Shown: positions 48,963-57,778 of the stretch, in pieces
Position numbering within the stretch: position 1 is the first letter of the stretch
How the letters are laid out: each line of letters opens with the position of its first letter
Source of the DNA: Salinarimonas sp.
GTDB lineage: Bacteria > Pseudomonadota > Alphaproteobacteria > Rhizobiales > Beijerinckiaceae
Direction of reading: 5' to 3'
Assembly: GCA_020832565.1 (NCBI GenBank)
Contig: JAFIEI010000020.1
Coordinates: 1-59,754, forward strand
DNA length: 59,754 nt
The notes under the pieces: generated by a model
Told to the model about the DNA's origin: nothing
Database searches by the model: none
The model's input: only the letters and a program-made list of their open reading frames with translations
Program-made: the position numbers and the translations under genes

Positions 48963-49175
48963 CTATCGGTTACGGCACCAACTGTGCACGCATTCCTGAT
49001 CGCGCATCCTGCAATCGGCCAGCCGCTCGGCTTCCTCACGAAAACTCTGCGGGTAGACGCCGATATCCCGGTAGAGTGCGGGATCGATCCGGGCAAAGGC
49101 CTCCAGCTGGCTGCGGATCAACCAGCGGCGCCGGGCGCGAGCCCGCCATGTCCTGAATTGTTGGATGAGCGTCAT
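48963..49175 (-). CDS. DUF1127 (YjiS-like) small protein
   Basis: The 70-residue protein has the DUF1127 core: a basic N-terminal helix (TWRARARRRWLIRSQLEAF) then RIDPALYRDIGVYP. In Alphaproteobacteria such small proteins have roles in phosphate, carbon or RNA metabolism, mostly unsettled. The sequence ends in a cysteine-containing extension (DQECVHSWCRNR). A strong GGGAGG lies before the ATG at 49175. It is 15 bases downstream of another 70-residue gene and likely shares its mRNA. The 216 bases before olsB contain no other gene. Confidence 0.8.
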   Translation of the reverse strand: MTLIQQFRTWRARARRRWLIRSQLEAFARIDPALYRDIGVYPQSFREEAERLADCRMRDQECVHSWCRNR

Positions 49176-49190
49176 TGTCGCCTCCCTGCG

Positions 49191-49403
49191 CTAGATGTTG
49201 CTTCCGGCGAGAGCAGCCTGCCGCCGCTCGCCTTGTGCAAGCCGCAGCAGCGCCGCACCGCAGCCGCGTGCGAGGACGAACACGGCACGTGACATGCACG
49301 CGAGCCGGCACGCACGCTGATAGATGGCCGCAGCCTGCGCTTCGTTGGCCTGACGCAGCCGGTCGTCGGTATCGGGGTGAATCCAGTAGATATGGGGAAG
49401 CAT
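49191..49403 (-). CDS. Uncharacterised 70-residue protein
   Basis: I do not recognise this small protein. It begins MLPHIYWIHPDTDDRLRQ, continues as one amphipathic helix rich in alanine, arginine and glutamine, and contains a hydrophobic segment with three cysteines in the middle (residues 32-52). A GAGG site is placed well ahead of the ATG at 49403, which supports translation. It is the first gene of a two-gene set with the DUF1127 protein and is divergent from a LysR-type gene. Confidence 0.5.
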   Translation of the reverse strand: MLPHIYWIHPDTDDRLRQANEAQAAAIYQRACRLACMSRAVFVLARGCGAALLRLAQGERRQAALAGSNI

Positions 49404-49551
49404 GTCTGACCTCGTAGGCTCTGCGACTGTCCCGCCTCATGGCAAGAAAATCTAACTTTCTTTCGATCGGCGAACTCATTTTTTCGCCTGCATTGATCGG
49501 AAATTTGCTCTGTTCTAAGCATTGTGACAAACGAGATTTCTTGCGATGATG

Positions 49552-49569
49552 GATTAGATAAACTTAATC
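49552..49569 (+). promoter_or_regulatory. Possible LysR-type operator dyad
   Basis: The sequence GATTA-N8-TAATC contains the T-N11-A pattern of LysR-type binding sites and lies 11 bases before the ATG of the divergent GcvA-like gene. Autoregulation of that gene is a reasonable inference, but a single short dyad is weak evidence. Confidence 0.35.
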
Positions 49570-49580
49570 ATAGGACTTCC

Positions 49581-50498
49581 ATGCGCAGCCTTCCGCCACT
49601 CAACGCCCTGCGTGCCTTCGAGGCGGCCGCCCGCCATATGAGCTTCAGCAAGGCCGCCGAAGAACTCAACGTCACCCCCGCCGCGATCAGCCAGCAGATC
49701 AGGACGCTGGAGGATATTGCGGGTGTGAAGCTGTTTCGGCGCCTCACGCGTTCGCTGCTCCTGAGCGATGCCGGCCAGGTCGCCCTCCCTGCTGTGACGG
49801 AGGGGCTGGACCAGCTCGCCGAGGGCTACCGCGCCATGCGGCGGCAGGAGGAGGCCGGGGTGCTCACCGTCAGCGTCGCGCCGTCGCTCGGGGCGAAATG
49901 GCTGGTGCCACGGCTCGAGCGGTTCCGCGACAAGCACCCGGAATTCGATATCCGCATCGATGCCACGGATCGGGTCGTCGATTTTCAGCGTGGCGACGTG
50001 GATCTGGCGCTTCGCTACGGAAGCGGCGCGTATGAAGGGCTGACGGCGCATTGCCTGATGTCGGAACTCGCCGCCCCCGTCTGCAGCCCTGCGCTGCTGG
50101 CGGGCAAGCATCCGCTCCGCGAACCGGCAGACTTGCGCCACCACACGTTGCTGCATTCGCAATGGCGGCTGCAACATGCATTCGCGCCGAACTGGCGCAT
50201 GTGGCTGCGCGCCACGGGGCTGGCCGATATCGACCCCGAATCCGGACCGCGCTTCAGCGAGGACAATCTGGTCGTCCAGGCAGCCATTGCCGGCCAGGGC
50301 GTGGCGCTGGTCGGCCGCGCCGTCGCCGCGGCAGATCTGCGCGCAGGGCTGCTGGTACATCCTTTCGGCACCGGATCCGGGGAAAGCTCGGGCTATTGCT
50401 ACTACGTCGTTTATCCCGAAGGCGACGCGGCCCGCCCCAAGGTGCGGGCCTTCACGGACTGGGTGCTCGAAGAGGCCGAGGATTCCGCTGCGATGTGA
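49581..50498 (+). CDS. GcvA-like LysR-family transcriptional regulator
   Basis: The 305-residue protein starts with an LTTR winged helix (LPPLNALRAFEAAARHMSFSK, AAEELNVTPAAISQQIRTLE) and has a periplasmic-binding-type effector domain ending in AFTDWVLEEAE. The start and the substrate-domain wording (VSVAPSLGAKWLVPRLERF) resemble GcvA of the glycine-cleavage system. The ligand is unknown. The ATG at 49581 gives the usual MRSLPPLNALRAFE; an in-frame start at 49524 would add 19 residues. It is divergent from the two small-protein genes. Confidence 0.88.
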   Translation: MRSLPPLNALRAFEAAARHMSFSKAAEELNVTPAAISQQIRTLEDIAGVKLFRRLTRSLLLSDAGQVALPAVTEGLDQLAEGYRAMRRQEEAGVLTVSVAPSLGAKWLVPRLERFRDKHPEFDIRIDATDRVVDFQRGDVDLALRYGSGAYEGLTAHCLMSELAAPVCSPALLAGKHPLREPADLRHHTLLHSQWRLQHAFAPNWRMWLRATGLADIDPESGPRFSEDNLVVQAAIAGQGVALVGRAVAAADLRAGLLVHPFGTGSGESSGYCYYVVYPEGDAARPKVRAFTDWVLEEAEDSAAM

Positions 50499-50697
50499 CG
50501 AGGGGCTCCGCCCGGCTAGGGCCAATGATGATCGCGGTGAGCGGGTGGCGCCTCGCGGTCAGTCTGCGATGCGCACCCCGGAGTCCCGGGAGAATATGAC
50601 GGTTCCGGGTTTCCCGGGCAGCCCGCCGCACAGCGTTACATTCGGTCGCACGCGGTTGTGAATTGACGGCGCATGGCGACTGCAGGCATCATAACGC

Positions 50698-51450
50698 ATG
50701 CGCTTTCTTTCGTCGGTCACCCTGATCGCGATTCTCGCCGGCCCCGCCATCTCTGCGGAGGTTCCTGCGCGCAGCCATTCGAAACCCGCTACGCAGAGCA
50801 TGATGCAGCTTGCATCCTTCGGATTGCCGGCACGGAACGTGGCCGAGGCGCGAACTGGCGCGATCAGCCGCGAGCGCCCCGCTTCCGAGCGCGACCTCGG
50901 CACCCCCACAGTGGGACGCGAAGCCATCGTGATCAGCGAAGCCATGTTGCAACGGGCACCGGCGCGGACTGATTCGGCGCTTGATGACCTGTTTGACAGG
51001 CTCGGCAAGGCCGACGATGCCGCCGAGGCGCGTGGCGTCGCGTTGATGATCAATCGGCGCTGGCTGCGATCCGGCTCGGATACGGCGGATCTGTTGATGA
51101 CCCGTGCCCGGCAGGCGATGAGTGAGCATGACCATGCGTTGGCCGTGGAGTTGATCGATCGCATCCTCGCCATGGAACCGGACTGGGCCGAGGCCTGGAA
51201 TAGGCGCGCAGTGGCATTCCATCGCCTGGGCGATCCGCTCGCAGCGATGGCCGATATTCATCGCACGGTCACCCTGGAACCACGCCATTTCACCGCCTGG
51301 GCGGGGCTTGGTCACATCCTGCGCGAAGCGGGCGACGAAGCGGCTGCGTTAGCCAGCTATGAACACGCCCTGAGCCTCAACCCCTATATGCCCCGGCTCG
51401 AGCCGCTGGTGGAGAAGCTGCGCCGCGATCTGTACGGGCTGGATCTTTGA
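50698..51450 (+). CDS. Periplasmic tetratricopeptide-repeat protein
   Basis: The 250-residue protein has a signal peptide (MRFLSSVTLIAILAGPAISA, cleavage near residue 20) and an unstructured stretch to about residue 95. TPR-type helices fill the C-terminal half: AEAWNRRAVAFHRLGDPLAA and FTAWAGLGHILREAGDEAAA are clear repeat words, ending in ALSLNPYMPRLEPLVEKLR. A periplasmic scaffold role is likely; partner unknown. The 199 bases before it hold no clear site. Confidence 0.75.
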   Translation: MRFLSSVTLIAILAGPAISAEVPARSHSKPATQSMMQLASFGLPARNVAEARTGAISRERPASERDLGTPTVGREAIVISEAMLQRAPARTDSALDDLFDRLGKADDAAEARGVALMINRRWLRSGSDTADLLMTRARQAMSEHDHALAVELIDRILAMEPDWAEAWNRRAVAFHRLGDPLAAMADIHRTVTLEPRHFTAWAGLGHILREAGDEAAALASYEHALSLNPYMPRLEPLVEKLRRDLYGLDL

Positions 51451-51551
51451 GGCGTCGCCCAGGGGCGCCGCCCGACGAATCGAATGATGCGGCGATCAGG
51501 AATTCTGCAGTGCTGGTGGCAAATCTGGCGTCGGACCAGCGCTGCGGAGCA

Positions 51552-51595
51552 TTAGAGCCTCATCCGACCTGACAGATTCAGATCGAGCACTCTAA
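51552..51595. repeat. RIME/REP-like palindromic intergenic element
   Basis: Two arms beginning TTAGAG and ending CTCTAA form an imperfect 44-base palindrome with a centre near CTGACAGATTCAG. Short dispersed palindromes of this style (starting TAGAGC and ending GCTCTA) are common between rhizobial genes. This copy is degenerate. The rest of 51451-51719 shows no gene. Confidence 0.4.
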
Positions 51596-51719
51596 ATCAC
51601 GGTTTCGGCGCGTCATCCCGCCGGTCAGCCGGTATCCACCTGACGGCATGATTCTCCTAATCATCAAGGCGCGCCCGGTCGCATGGATCGCGATCCGGAC
51701 ACGCGATTAGATGCCGGGG

Positions 51720-52421
51720 TCAGAAACGATAATTGACCCCGATGCGCGCGATATGCGCCGTCGGTCGCGCAGGAAGCGAAAACTCGGTGGTGTCCGTCGC
51801 TGAGACGACAACCTGATTATACATCCGGCGGCCGAAATCAGCGTAGAGGTACTCCGCCTGCAGGGACCAACCATGGCCGAGTTGTGCTTCGACACCCGCC
51901 CCCGCAGTCCACCCGAAATGATCCTTGGAGATATGAACGCTGACGTCGTCTTCGCGGGCGCGAACGATGTTGCGACCATAGGCGAAGCCACCGGTCAGGT
52001 ACGGCATGATGCCGTCGAAGGGTATCCCGATGCGCGCACGAACGGTGCCTATACGATCAAGCCTCGTCGTGAGACTGCCATCGGGCTCACGATAGGTCTT
52101 GCTCAGATCGGTAGCCTGGAAGTCCCCCACCAACCCCAGCACGAACATGCCGGCCTGCCAATCGTGCCCCGCCTGCACACCGCCGATCAATGCATCGCTG
52201 CGATTTGTCAGAGCATTACCGGCGCCGGGGAATTTCGTGACACCATGAGCATATCCCACATTTGCGCCGATATAGAAGCCGGTCCAAGCTGCGGCATCAA
52301 CGAATGCGGGCATCGTCGGCGCGGCTTGAGCAGGTTGCGGCAAATCGGCACCGAATGCCGGCATGGCCAGAGGAGTTACAGTCGCGAGGGAGAAGGCGAA
52401 GGCAGGTACGAATCGTTTCAT
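51720..52421 (-). CDS. Outer membrane beta-barrel protein (Omp25/Omp31-like)
   Basis: The 233-residue protein has an N-terminal signal peptide (KRFVPAFAFSLATVTPLAMPAFGA) and the outer membrane protein family pattern: WTGFYIGANVGYAHG near residue 45, alternating strands, GWTAGAGVEAQLGHGWSLQAEYLYADFG and a C-terminal phenylalanine in HIARIGVNYRF. It should sit in the outer membrane as an eight-stranded barrel. The ATG at 52421 follows GGAG; the gene is preceded by its own promoter region up to 52578. Confidence 0.92.
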   Translation of the reverse strand: MKRFVPAFAFSLATVTPLAMPAFGADLPQPAQAAPTMPAFVDAAAWTGFYIGANVGYAHGVTKFPGAGNALTNRSDALIGGVQAGHDWQAGMFVLGLVGDFQATDLSKTYREPDGSLTTRLDRIGTVRARIGIPFDGIMPYLTGGFAYGRNIVRAREDDVSVHISKDHFGWTAGAGVEAQLGHGWSLQAEYLYADFGRRMYNQVVVSATDTTEFSLPARPTAHIARIGVNYRF

Positions 52422-52578
52422 CGGGGGGCTCCAGATCATTTGCTACTGGTTAGCACGGCGTTAACCACGAAGCCGTTGCACAGCTGCAACAGGGGGCCCG
52501 TATCGCGCCGCACCACAAGGCGCACCGAGCAGTCTGAGCCCTTGATTACAGATCATCGGCTGGGAACGCGCGGCAAGA

Positions 52579-55089
52579 TCAGGCGCTGTGGGGAAGCGGC
52601 TGCACCCGCCAGATATCCTGTGCATATTCCCCGATCGTACGATCGGAGGAGAACCAGCCCATTCCCGCCGTATTGAGGATGGCCGTGCGCCACCATTCGT
52701 CCGGCCTGAGCCACAGCGCATCGAGATCACGCTGTGACTGCCAGTAGGCGTCGAAATCCGCCGCGATCATGTAACGGTCGCGCCAGGCGACGGCTTCCGT
52801 CAGGGCCGCATAGCGCCGTGGTTCGTCGGGAGAGACCAGCCCAGTCTCGATCTCGAAGAGCGCCCGCGCGAGCCGTGTCGAGCGATCGAGCGTCGAGGTC
52901 TCGCAATATCCTGCGGCGCGCAAGGCGGCGACCTCCTGCGCATCATGCCCGAAAATGATGATGTTCTCGGCACCGACATGGTCGCGCATCTCGACATTGG
53001 CGCCATCGAGCGTCCCGATCGTCAGCGCACCATTCAGGGCGAGCTTCATGTTGCCGGTGCCCGATGCCTCCATGCCCGCCGTCGAGATCTGCTCGGAGAG
53101 ATCGGCAGCGGGAATGATGACTTCGGCCAGGCTGACATTGTAATTTGGCAAGAAGACAAGCTTGAGCTTGCCGCCGATATCCGGATCATTGTTGATCACG
53201 GCGCCCAGATCATGAGCGAGGCGGATGATCTGCTTCGCCTGGACATAGCTCGCCGCCGCCTTGCCTGCGAATATCTTCACGCGCGGCACCCAGCCCGCAT
53301 CGGGATCGGCCTTGATCGCGTTGTAGAGCGCAACCGTCTCCAGAAGGTTGAGCAGCTGGCGCTTGTACTCGTGTATGCGCTTGATCTGCACGTCGAACAT
53401 CGCCATGGGATCGACGACGATACCTGTCCGCTCACCGATCAACCGGGCCAGATCCCGTTTGGCCGCAAGGCGCTGCTCGGCGAAGGCGCGCCGGAATGTC
53501 GGATCATCGGCATGGCGTTCGAGCTCACGCAGAGCCTGCGGATGATCGAGAACGCGTGGCCCGATGGTTTCGACGAGCAGGCTCGTGAGGCGGGGGTTGA
53601 TCTGCTGCAGCCAGCGCCGGAAGGTGACGCCGTTGGTCTTGTTGGTGATGCGCTCGGGGAACATCCGATGCAGATCGGCGAAGACGGTTTCGCGCATCAG
53701 ATCCGTATGCAACGCCGAAACCCCGTTGATCTTGTGCGCGCCGATAAAGGCGAGATGCCCCATGCGCACGCGCTTGCCGTTCTCTTCGTCGATGATCGAG
53801 AGCGCCCGGCTCAGGGTGCCGTCGGCATCAGGCAAAGTGGAGACGGCTTCGAGATGCAGCCAGTTGATACGGTAGATGATTTCCATATGGCGCGGCAGCA
53901 GCCGCTCCATCAGCGGCACGGACCAGGTCTCGAGCGCCTCCGGCAAGAGCGTGTGGTTGGTATACGACAGCGTCTCGCGCGTCACCGCCCAGGCTCGCTC
54001 CCAGGCCATGGCGTGGTCGTCCACCAGGATCCGCATCAGTTCCGCCACCGCGATGGCGGGATGCGTGTCATTGAGCTGAATCGCGGCATGGTCTGCGAGA
54101 TTGTCGAGCCCGGGATGGCTGCTGAGATGCCGGCGCACCAGATCCTGCAGCGAGGCGGCGGTGAAGAAATACTCCTGACGCAGCCGCAATTCGTAGCCCG
54201 CCGGCGTCGCGTCACTGGGGTAGAGCACGCGCGAGATCGCCTCGGCCCGGGCCCGGTGCGCCATGGCGCCGACATAGTCCCCGTGGTTGAACGCCTCGAG
54301 CATCAGCGGCTCCGATGCGCGTGCCGCCCACAGGCGCAGGGTGTTCACATGCGCCCCGCGCCAGCCCACGACCGGGGTGTCATACGCCACCGCGAGCACG
54401 CTTTCGGCAGGCTCCCAGACCCGACGGATGGCCCCGTCGGAGCGGGCTTCATCGCGGGTGCCCCCACCGAAACCGATGCGGTAGGTCGCTTCCGGACGCT
54501 TGAATTCCCAGGGATTTCCGACATCGAGCCAGTCCTCGGGCACCTCGTGCTGCGCGCCGTCCCTGATCACCTGGCGAAACAGCCCGTAATCATAGCGGAT
54601 GCCATAGCCGATGGCCGGCAGCGACAGGCTGGCGAGACTTTCCATGAAACAGGCGGCGAGGCGCCCGAGGCCGCCATTGCCCAAGGCGGCATCGGCTTCC
54701 TGCTCACGCAGCACCTCCGGATCGACGCCCAGATCGCTCAGGGCATCGGCAAGCGGCTGCATCAAGCCGAGATTGCTGACGGCATCACGCAGATTGCGCC
54801 CGATCAGGAATTCAAGGGAGAGGTAATAGACCCGCTTGCCGTTCTGGCGATAGGTTTCGCGTGTCGATTCCATCCACCGGTCCACGATCCGGTCGCGCAC
54901 CGCAAGCGCTGCGGCAACATACCAATCATGCAGGCTGGCATGGGCCGTATCCTTGCCCACGGCATAGACGAGCTTGTCGGTGATGGCCGCACGCAGACGC
55001 GCGCGCAGCGCGTCACGCGAATTCGCCCCCGCCTCCGACGATGTGGCGACATCCGCCCATCGAATCGCATGATCCTGATTCTCGTACAC
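52579..55089 (-). CDS. glgP: Glycogen/alpha-glucan phosphorylase
   Basis: GlgP releases glucose 1-phosphate from alpha-1,4-glucans. The 836-residue GT35 enzyme shows the early LEFLIGRNLRDAV, ALGNGGLGRLAACFMES, PLP lysine motif GTGNMKLALNGALTIG (about Lys682) and the IKRIHEYKRQLLN block. Translation starts at GTG 55089. It stands alone: no glgA, glgB, glgC or glgX is in the window. This is unusual since these genes are often clustered. Confidence 0.96.
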   Translation of the reverse strand: MYENQDHAIRWADVATSSEAGANSRDALRARLRAAITDKLVYAVGKDTAHASLHDWYVAAALAVRDRIVDRWMESTRETYRQNGKRVYYLSLEFLIGRNLRDAVSNLGLMQPLADALSDLGVDPEVLREQEADAALGNGGLGRLAACFMESLASLSLPAIGYGIRYDYGLFRQVIRDGAQHEVPEDWLDVGNPWEFKRPEATYRIGFGGGTRDEARSDGAIRRVWEPAESVLAVAYDTPVVGWRGAHVNTLRLWAARASEPLMLEAFNHGDYVGAMAHRARAEAISRVLYPSDATPAGYELRLRQEYFFTAASLQDLVRRHLSSHPGLDNLADHAAIQLNDTHPAIAVAELMRILVDDHAMAWERAWAVTRETLSYTNHTLLPEALETWSVPLMERLLPRHMEIIYRINWLHLEAVSTLPDADGTLSRALSIIDEENGKRVRMGHLAFIGAHKINGVSALHTDLMRETVFADLHRMFPERITNKTNGVTFRRWLQQINPRLTSLLVETIGPRVLDHPQALRELERHADDPTFRRAFAEQRLAAKRDLARLIGERTGIVVDPMAMFDVQIKRIHEYKRQLLNLLETVALYNAIKADPDAGWVPRVKIFAGKAAASYVQAKQIIRLAHDLGAVINNDPDIGGKLKLVFLPNYNVSLAEVIIPAADLSEQISTAGMEASGTGNMKLALNGALTIGTLDGANVEMRDHVGAENIIIFGHDAQEVAALRAAGYCETSTLDRSTRLARALFEIETGLVSPDEPRRYAALTEAVAWRDRYMIAADFDAYWQSQRDLDALWLRPDEWWRTAILNTAGMGWFSSDRTIGEYAQDIWRVQPLPHSA

Positions 55090-55455
55090 CGGTCTTCCGT
55101 TTTCTCGATTTCGAACCGTTCCCGTCGTTTGACCCGCGTGAGTCCTGAAGGCCAGACAAGCCGCCCGGTACCGCCAAACAAATCCTCTCGCCGGAGGGTC
55201 ATGCCAGCGACGCGAAAGGAACGATTAACCAAAGCGGAATTTCCGCCCACCACTTTTCATATTCGTGCGGGCGCGCAGCCGGGTCAAGCCAAGCATCGGT
55301 CTATCCACGTATTCACCCACAACTAATGGATATCTGCACAAGAATTAAACGCGAAATGCCCATTTCGGGGAGCGTTGCATCGGGGCGCATTTGCTGCAAA
55401 CTCTCATGCCGGGCTCAGGCGAGGCATCGAGCAGGTTGCGAAAGGCGGGAACATC
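55090..55455. other. Intergenic region between glgP and DedA-like gene
   Basis: These 366 bases must hold the divergent promoters of the two genes. Apart from a weak inverted repeat TATCCA-N19-TGGATA (55302-55332) and a somewhat AT-richer stretch near 55310-55350, I see no gene or clear site. Confidence 0.5.
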
Positions 55456-55971
55456 TTGGAAGAAGCACTGGAGGGAATAACCGCCTTCGTATCGGAAAAC
55501 GCGTTTTATGCTCCATTCGTGGTGGGGTTGCTGGCCTTCGTCGAATCGCTTGCGATCATTTCACTTTTCGTCCCGGCCACCATGGCGCTCCTGGCGATCG
55601 GGGCGCTGATCGCGGTATCGGGTGCCGAGTTCTGGGTGGCGTGGCTCGCGGGCGCCGTCGGCGCCTTTTGTGGCGACATGGTCTCCTTCACGGTCGGTCG
55701 TCACTATGATCGCGCCGCCTTGCGGATCTGGCCGCTGAGCCGTTACCCGAACCTCGTCGAGCGTGCGCAGAACGGTTTGCGCCGGCATGGCGCATGGTGG
55801 CTCTTCGCCGGCAAGTTCTTCGGGCCGACGCGCACGATCGGCCCGCTGCTCGCCGGCGCAAGTGGCATGCCGATCGGCTTGTTCAAGAACGTCGTGGCTG
55901 CCTCGGCGATGGTCTGGGTCTTCGTTCTCCTCGCCCCGGGTGCGCTCGTCGTCAGCATCTTCCTGACATGA
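55456..55971 (+). CDS. DedA-family membrane protein
   Basis: The 171-residue protein has the SNARE-associated/DedA pattern: ALLAIGALIAVSG, the AGAVGAFCGDMVSFTVGR motif with an acidic residue in the membrane, GKFFGPTRTIGPLLAGASGM (the conserved F-x-R-x...G segment) and three or four hydrophobic helices. DedA proteins are linked to undecaprenyl-phosphate or lipid movement across the inner membrane. The start is uncertain: TTG 55456 follows GGCGGGA, and an upstream in-frame GTG or ATG is possible. It converges with the next gene, 18 bases apart. Confidence 0.75.
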   Translation: MEEALEGITAFVSENAFYAPFVVGLLAFVESLAIISLFVPATMALLAIGALIAVSGAEFWVAWLAGAVGAFCGDMVSFTVGRHYDRAALRIWPLSRYPNLVERAQNGLRRHGAWWLFAGKFFGPTRTIGPLLAGASGMPIGLFKNVVAASAMVWVFVLLAPGALVVSIFLT

Positions 55972-55989
55972 CGCGCAAGATGGCCGGGC

Positions 55990-57567
55990 TCATACCCCGA
56001 TCGCCTCCGCCGTCGGCTGCACCGGCTCGGCGCCACCCTCGTTGACGCCCGCTTCCCGGCGTACCACGCTGGCCGTGGTGAAATTGTTGGGATAGGGCAA
56101 CCGCTCGGCGAGCGTCACGTCATGGTGTCCGGCGAGTTCCCCGAGCAACGCCGCAGGCAGCCGCGCATCGGCAACGACATTGTCGGGACCCGACACGTCG
56201 ATGCGCGGATGGTGCATCGCCTCTTCCAGCGACATGCCGTGATCGATCATGAAGCAGAGCAGGTTCATCATGGCAGGGATGATCTTGCGCCCGCCGGAAC
56301 CGCCGAGGCCGATCACGTCGTCATCGCCCACAGCGATGGCCGGGCAGTAATTCGCCAGGACGCGCTTGCCCGGGCCGATCGTATTGACGGCATCGGGGCG
56401 CGGATCGAACCAGTTGATGCCGTTGTTCATCAGGATACCGGTCTCGGGCGAGAGCACCCGCGCGCCGAAGAGCGACAACAGCGTCTGGGTGCAGACAACG
56501 ATATTGCCCTCGCCATCGACCACCGAGAAATTCGTGGTCGAGGAGGGATGCGGCGTGCGGTCACCCATTTCCGCCAGCCGGCGCGTCCAGGCCTTCTTCA
56601 GGGCGCTCGCTATCGCGGAGAACATCGCGGCATCCGGCGCGGTACCGGTGGGCTTGTGATCGTCCTGGAGCGTGGCCATGGCCTCGATCATGGTCGGGCC
56701 GCCGTTCAGCTCGGGGGCGACGGCGATGTCGTATTCGCGGTAGCGCAGGGTGGCCGGCTCGCAGGCCTGCGCGCGTACTGCGGCAAGATCATCCATGGAG
56801 AGATAGCCGCCGAGGGCCGCGATATCGCCGATCAGCGCCCGCGCCACCGCCCCGGTATAGAATGTCGCGGGTCCATCCTGCGCGATGCTGCGCAGGGTGC
56901 GCGCCAGGGCGGGCCAGGGCATGCGTGGCGGTGCCCCCGCCGAAGCCGCGCCCTGTGCGACGGGGGCGCCGGCGCGCAGGAAATGCTCGGCGCAGCCGGG
57001 ATCGCGCAACAGATCCGACATGGCACCGGCGATGATGAGCGTGGCATACCAGTCCACGTCGACCCCCGCCTGCGCGATCTCGGCCGCCGGCATCACCAGA
57101 TCCGCCCAGGGCTTCGAGCCGAAACGCTCATGCGCGAGCGCGTGGCCCGCGACCATGGCGGGGACCGCGATCGCCTTCGCGCCGACGACGTTGCGGTTCT
57201 CGACCACCATCGGCCAGCCGAACAGATCGGAATCAGCGCCGCCGATCATCGGGAAATCCGCCGGATCCAGCCCCTGCGGCGAGCGCGCACCGAAATCGAT
57301 CACGCTGATGCGCCCGCTTTGCGCCTCGCGCACCAGCATCACCCCGATGCCGCCGATCCCGCTCATCCAGGGCTCGGCCACGCCGGCGGCGAAGCCGGTG
57401 GCGATCGCCGCATCGACCGCATTGCCGCCGTCACGCAGAACCTGCACGCCGGCCTGCGCCGCGACGCGGTGATGCGCGGCGACCACCCCCCCGGCGCTGC
57501 GCGCCACCGCCTTGCGGGTCTCGGCCACGCGCGACAGGTTTTCCGACAATGCATGGTGACGCAGCAT
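55990..57567 (-). CDS. Gamma-glutamyltransferase-family protein
   Basis: The 525-residue Ntn-hydrolase matches the gamma-glutamyltransferase family: GGNAVDAAIATGFAAGVAEP, GIGGIGVMLV, the STTNFSVVDGEGNIVV segment holding the nucleophilic threonine (Thr344), and GLGGSGGRKIIPAMMNLL. The usual TTH triad reads TTN (Asn346), a small deviation at the start of the small subunit. No clear signal peptide is visible, so a cytoplasmic or amidase-like role is possible rather than glutathione breakdown. Start at 57567 is plausible but not certain. Confidence 0.85.
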   Translation of the reverse strand: MLRHHALSENLSRVAETRKAVARSAGGVVAAHHRVAAQAGVQVLRDGGNAVDAAIATGFAAGVAEPWMSGIGGIGVMLVREAQSGRISVIDFGARSPQGLDPADFPMIGGADSDLFGWPMVVENRNVVGAKAIAVPAMVAGHALAHERFGSKPWADLVMPAAEIAQAGVDVDWYATLIIAGAMSDLLRDPGCAEHFLRAGAPVAQGAASAGAPPRMPWPALARTLRSIAQDGPATFYTGAVARALIGDIAALGGYLSMDDLAAVRAQACEPATLRYREYDIAVAPELNGGPTMIEAMATLQDDHKPTGTAPDAAMFSAIASALKKAWTRRLAEMGDRTPHPSSTTNFSVVDGEGNIVVCTQTLLSLFGARVLSPETGILMNNGINWFDPRPDAVNTIGPGKRVLANYCPAIAVGDDDVIGLGGSGGRKIIPAMMNLLCFMIDHGMSLEEAMHHPRIDVSGPDNVVADARLPAALLGELAGHHDVTLAERLPYPNNFTTASVVRREAGVNEGGAEPVQPTAEAIGV

Positions 57568-57778
57568 GGCACTCTCCCCGATCAGATCGTTTCAGGCAGC
57601 CTATCGGCAACGGAGGCGATGCACAGGTGCGTTCACACGCGATCCGGTTGGGCGGATTGCGGGGCGGGAAAACGCGCCGGGGTGCATGACGAGAAAACGC
57701 CGGCGGTCGAAACTGCCGGCGCCGGACCGGGAATGCCCCGATCGATTATCCGACATGTGGACGCTTCGGCAAACTGCC

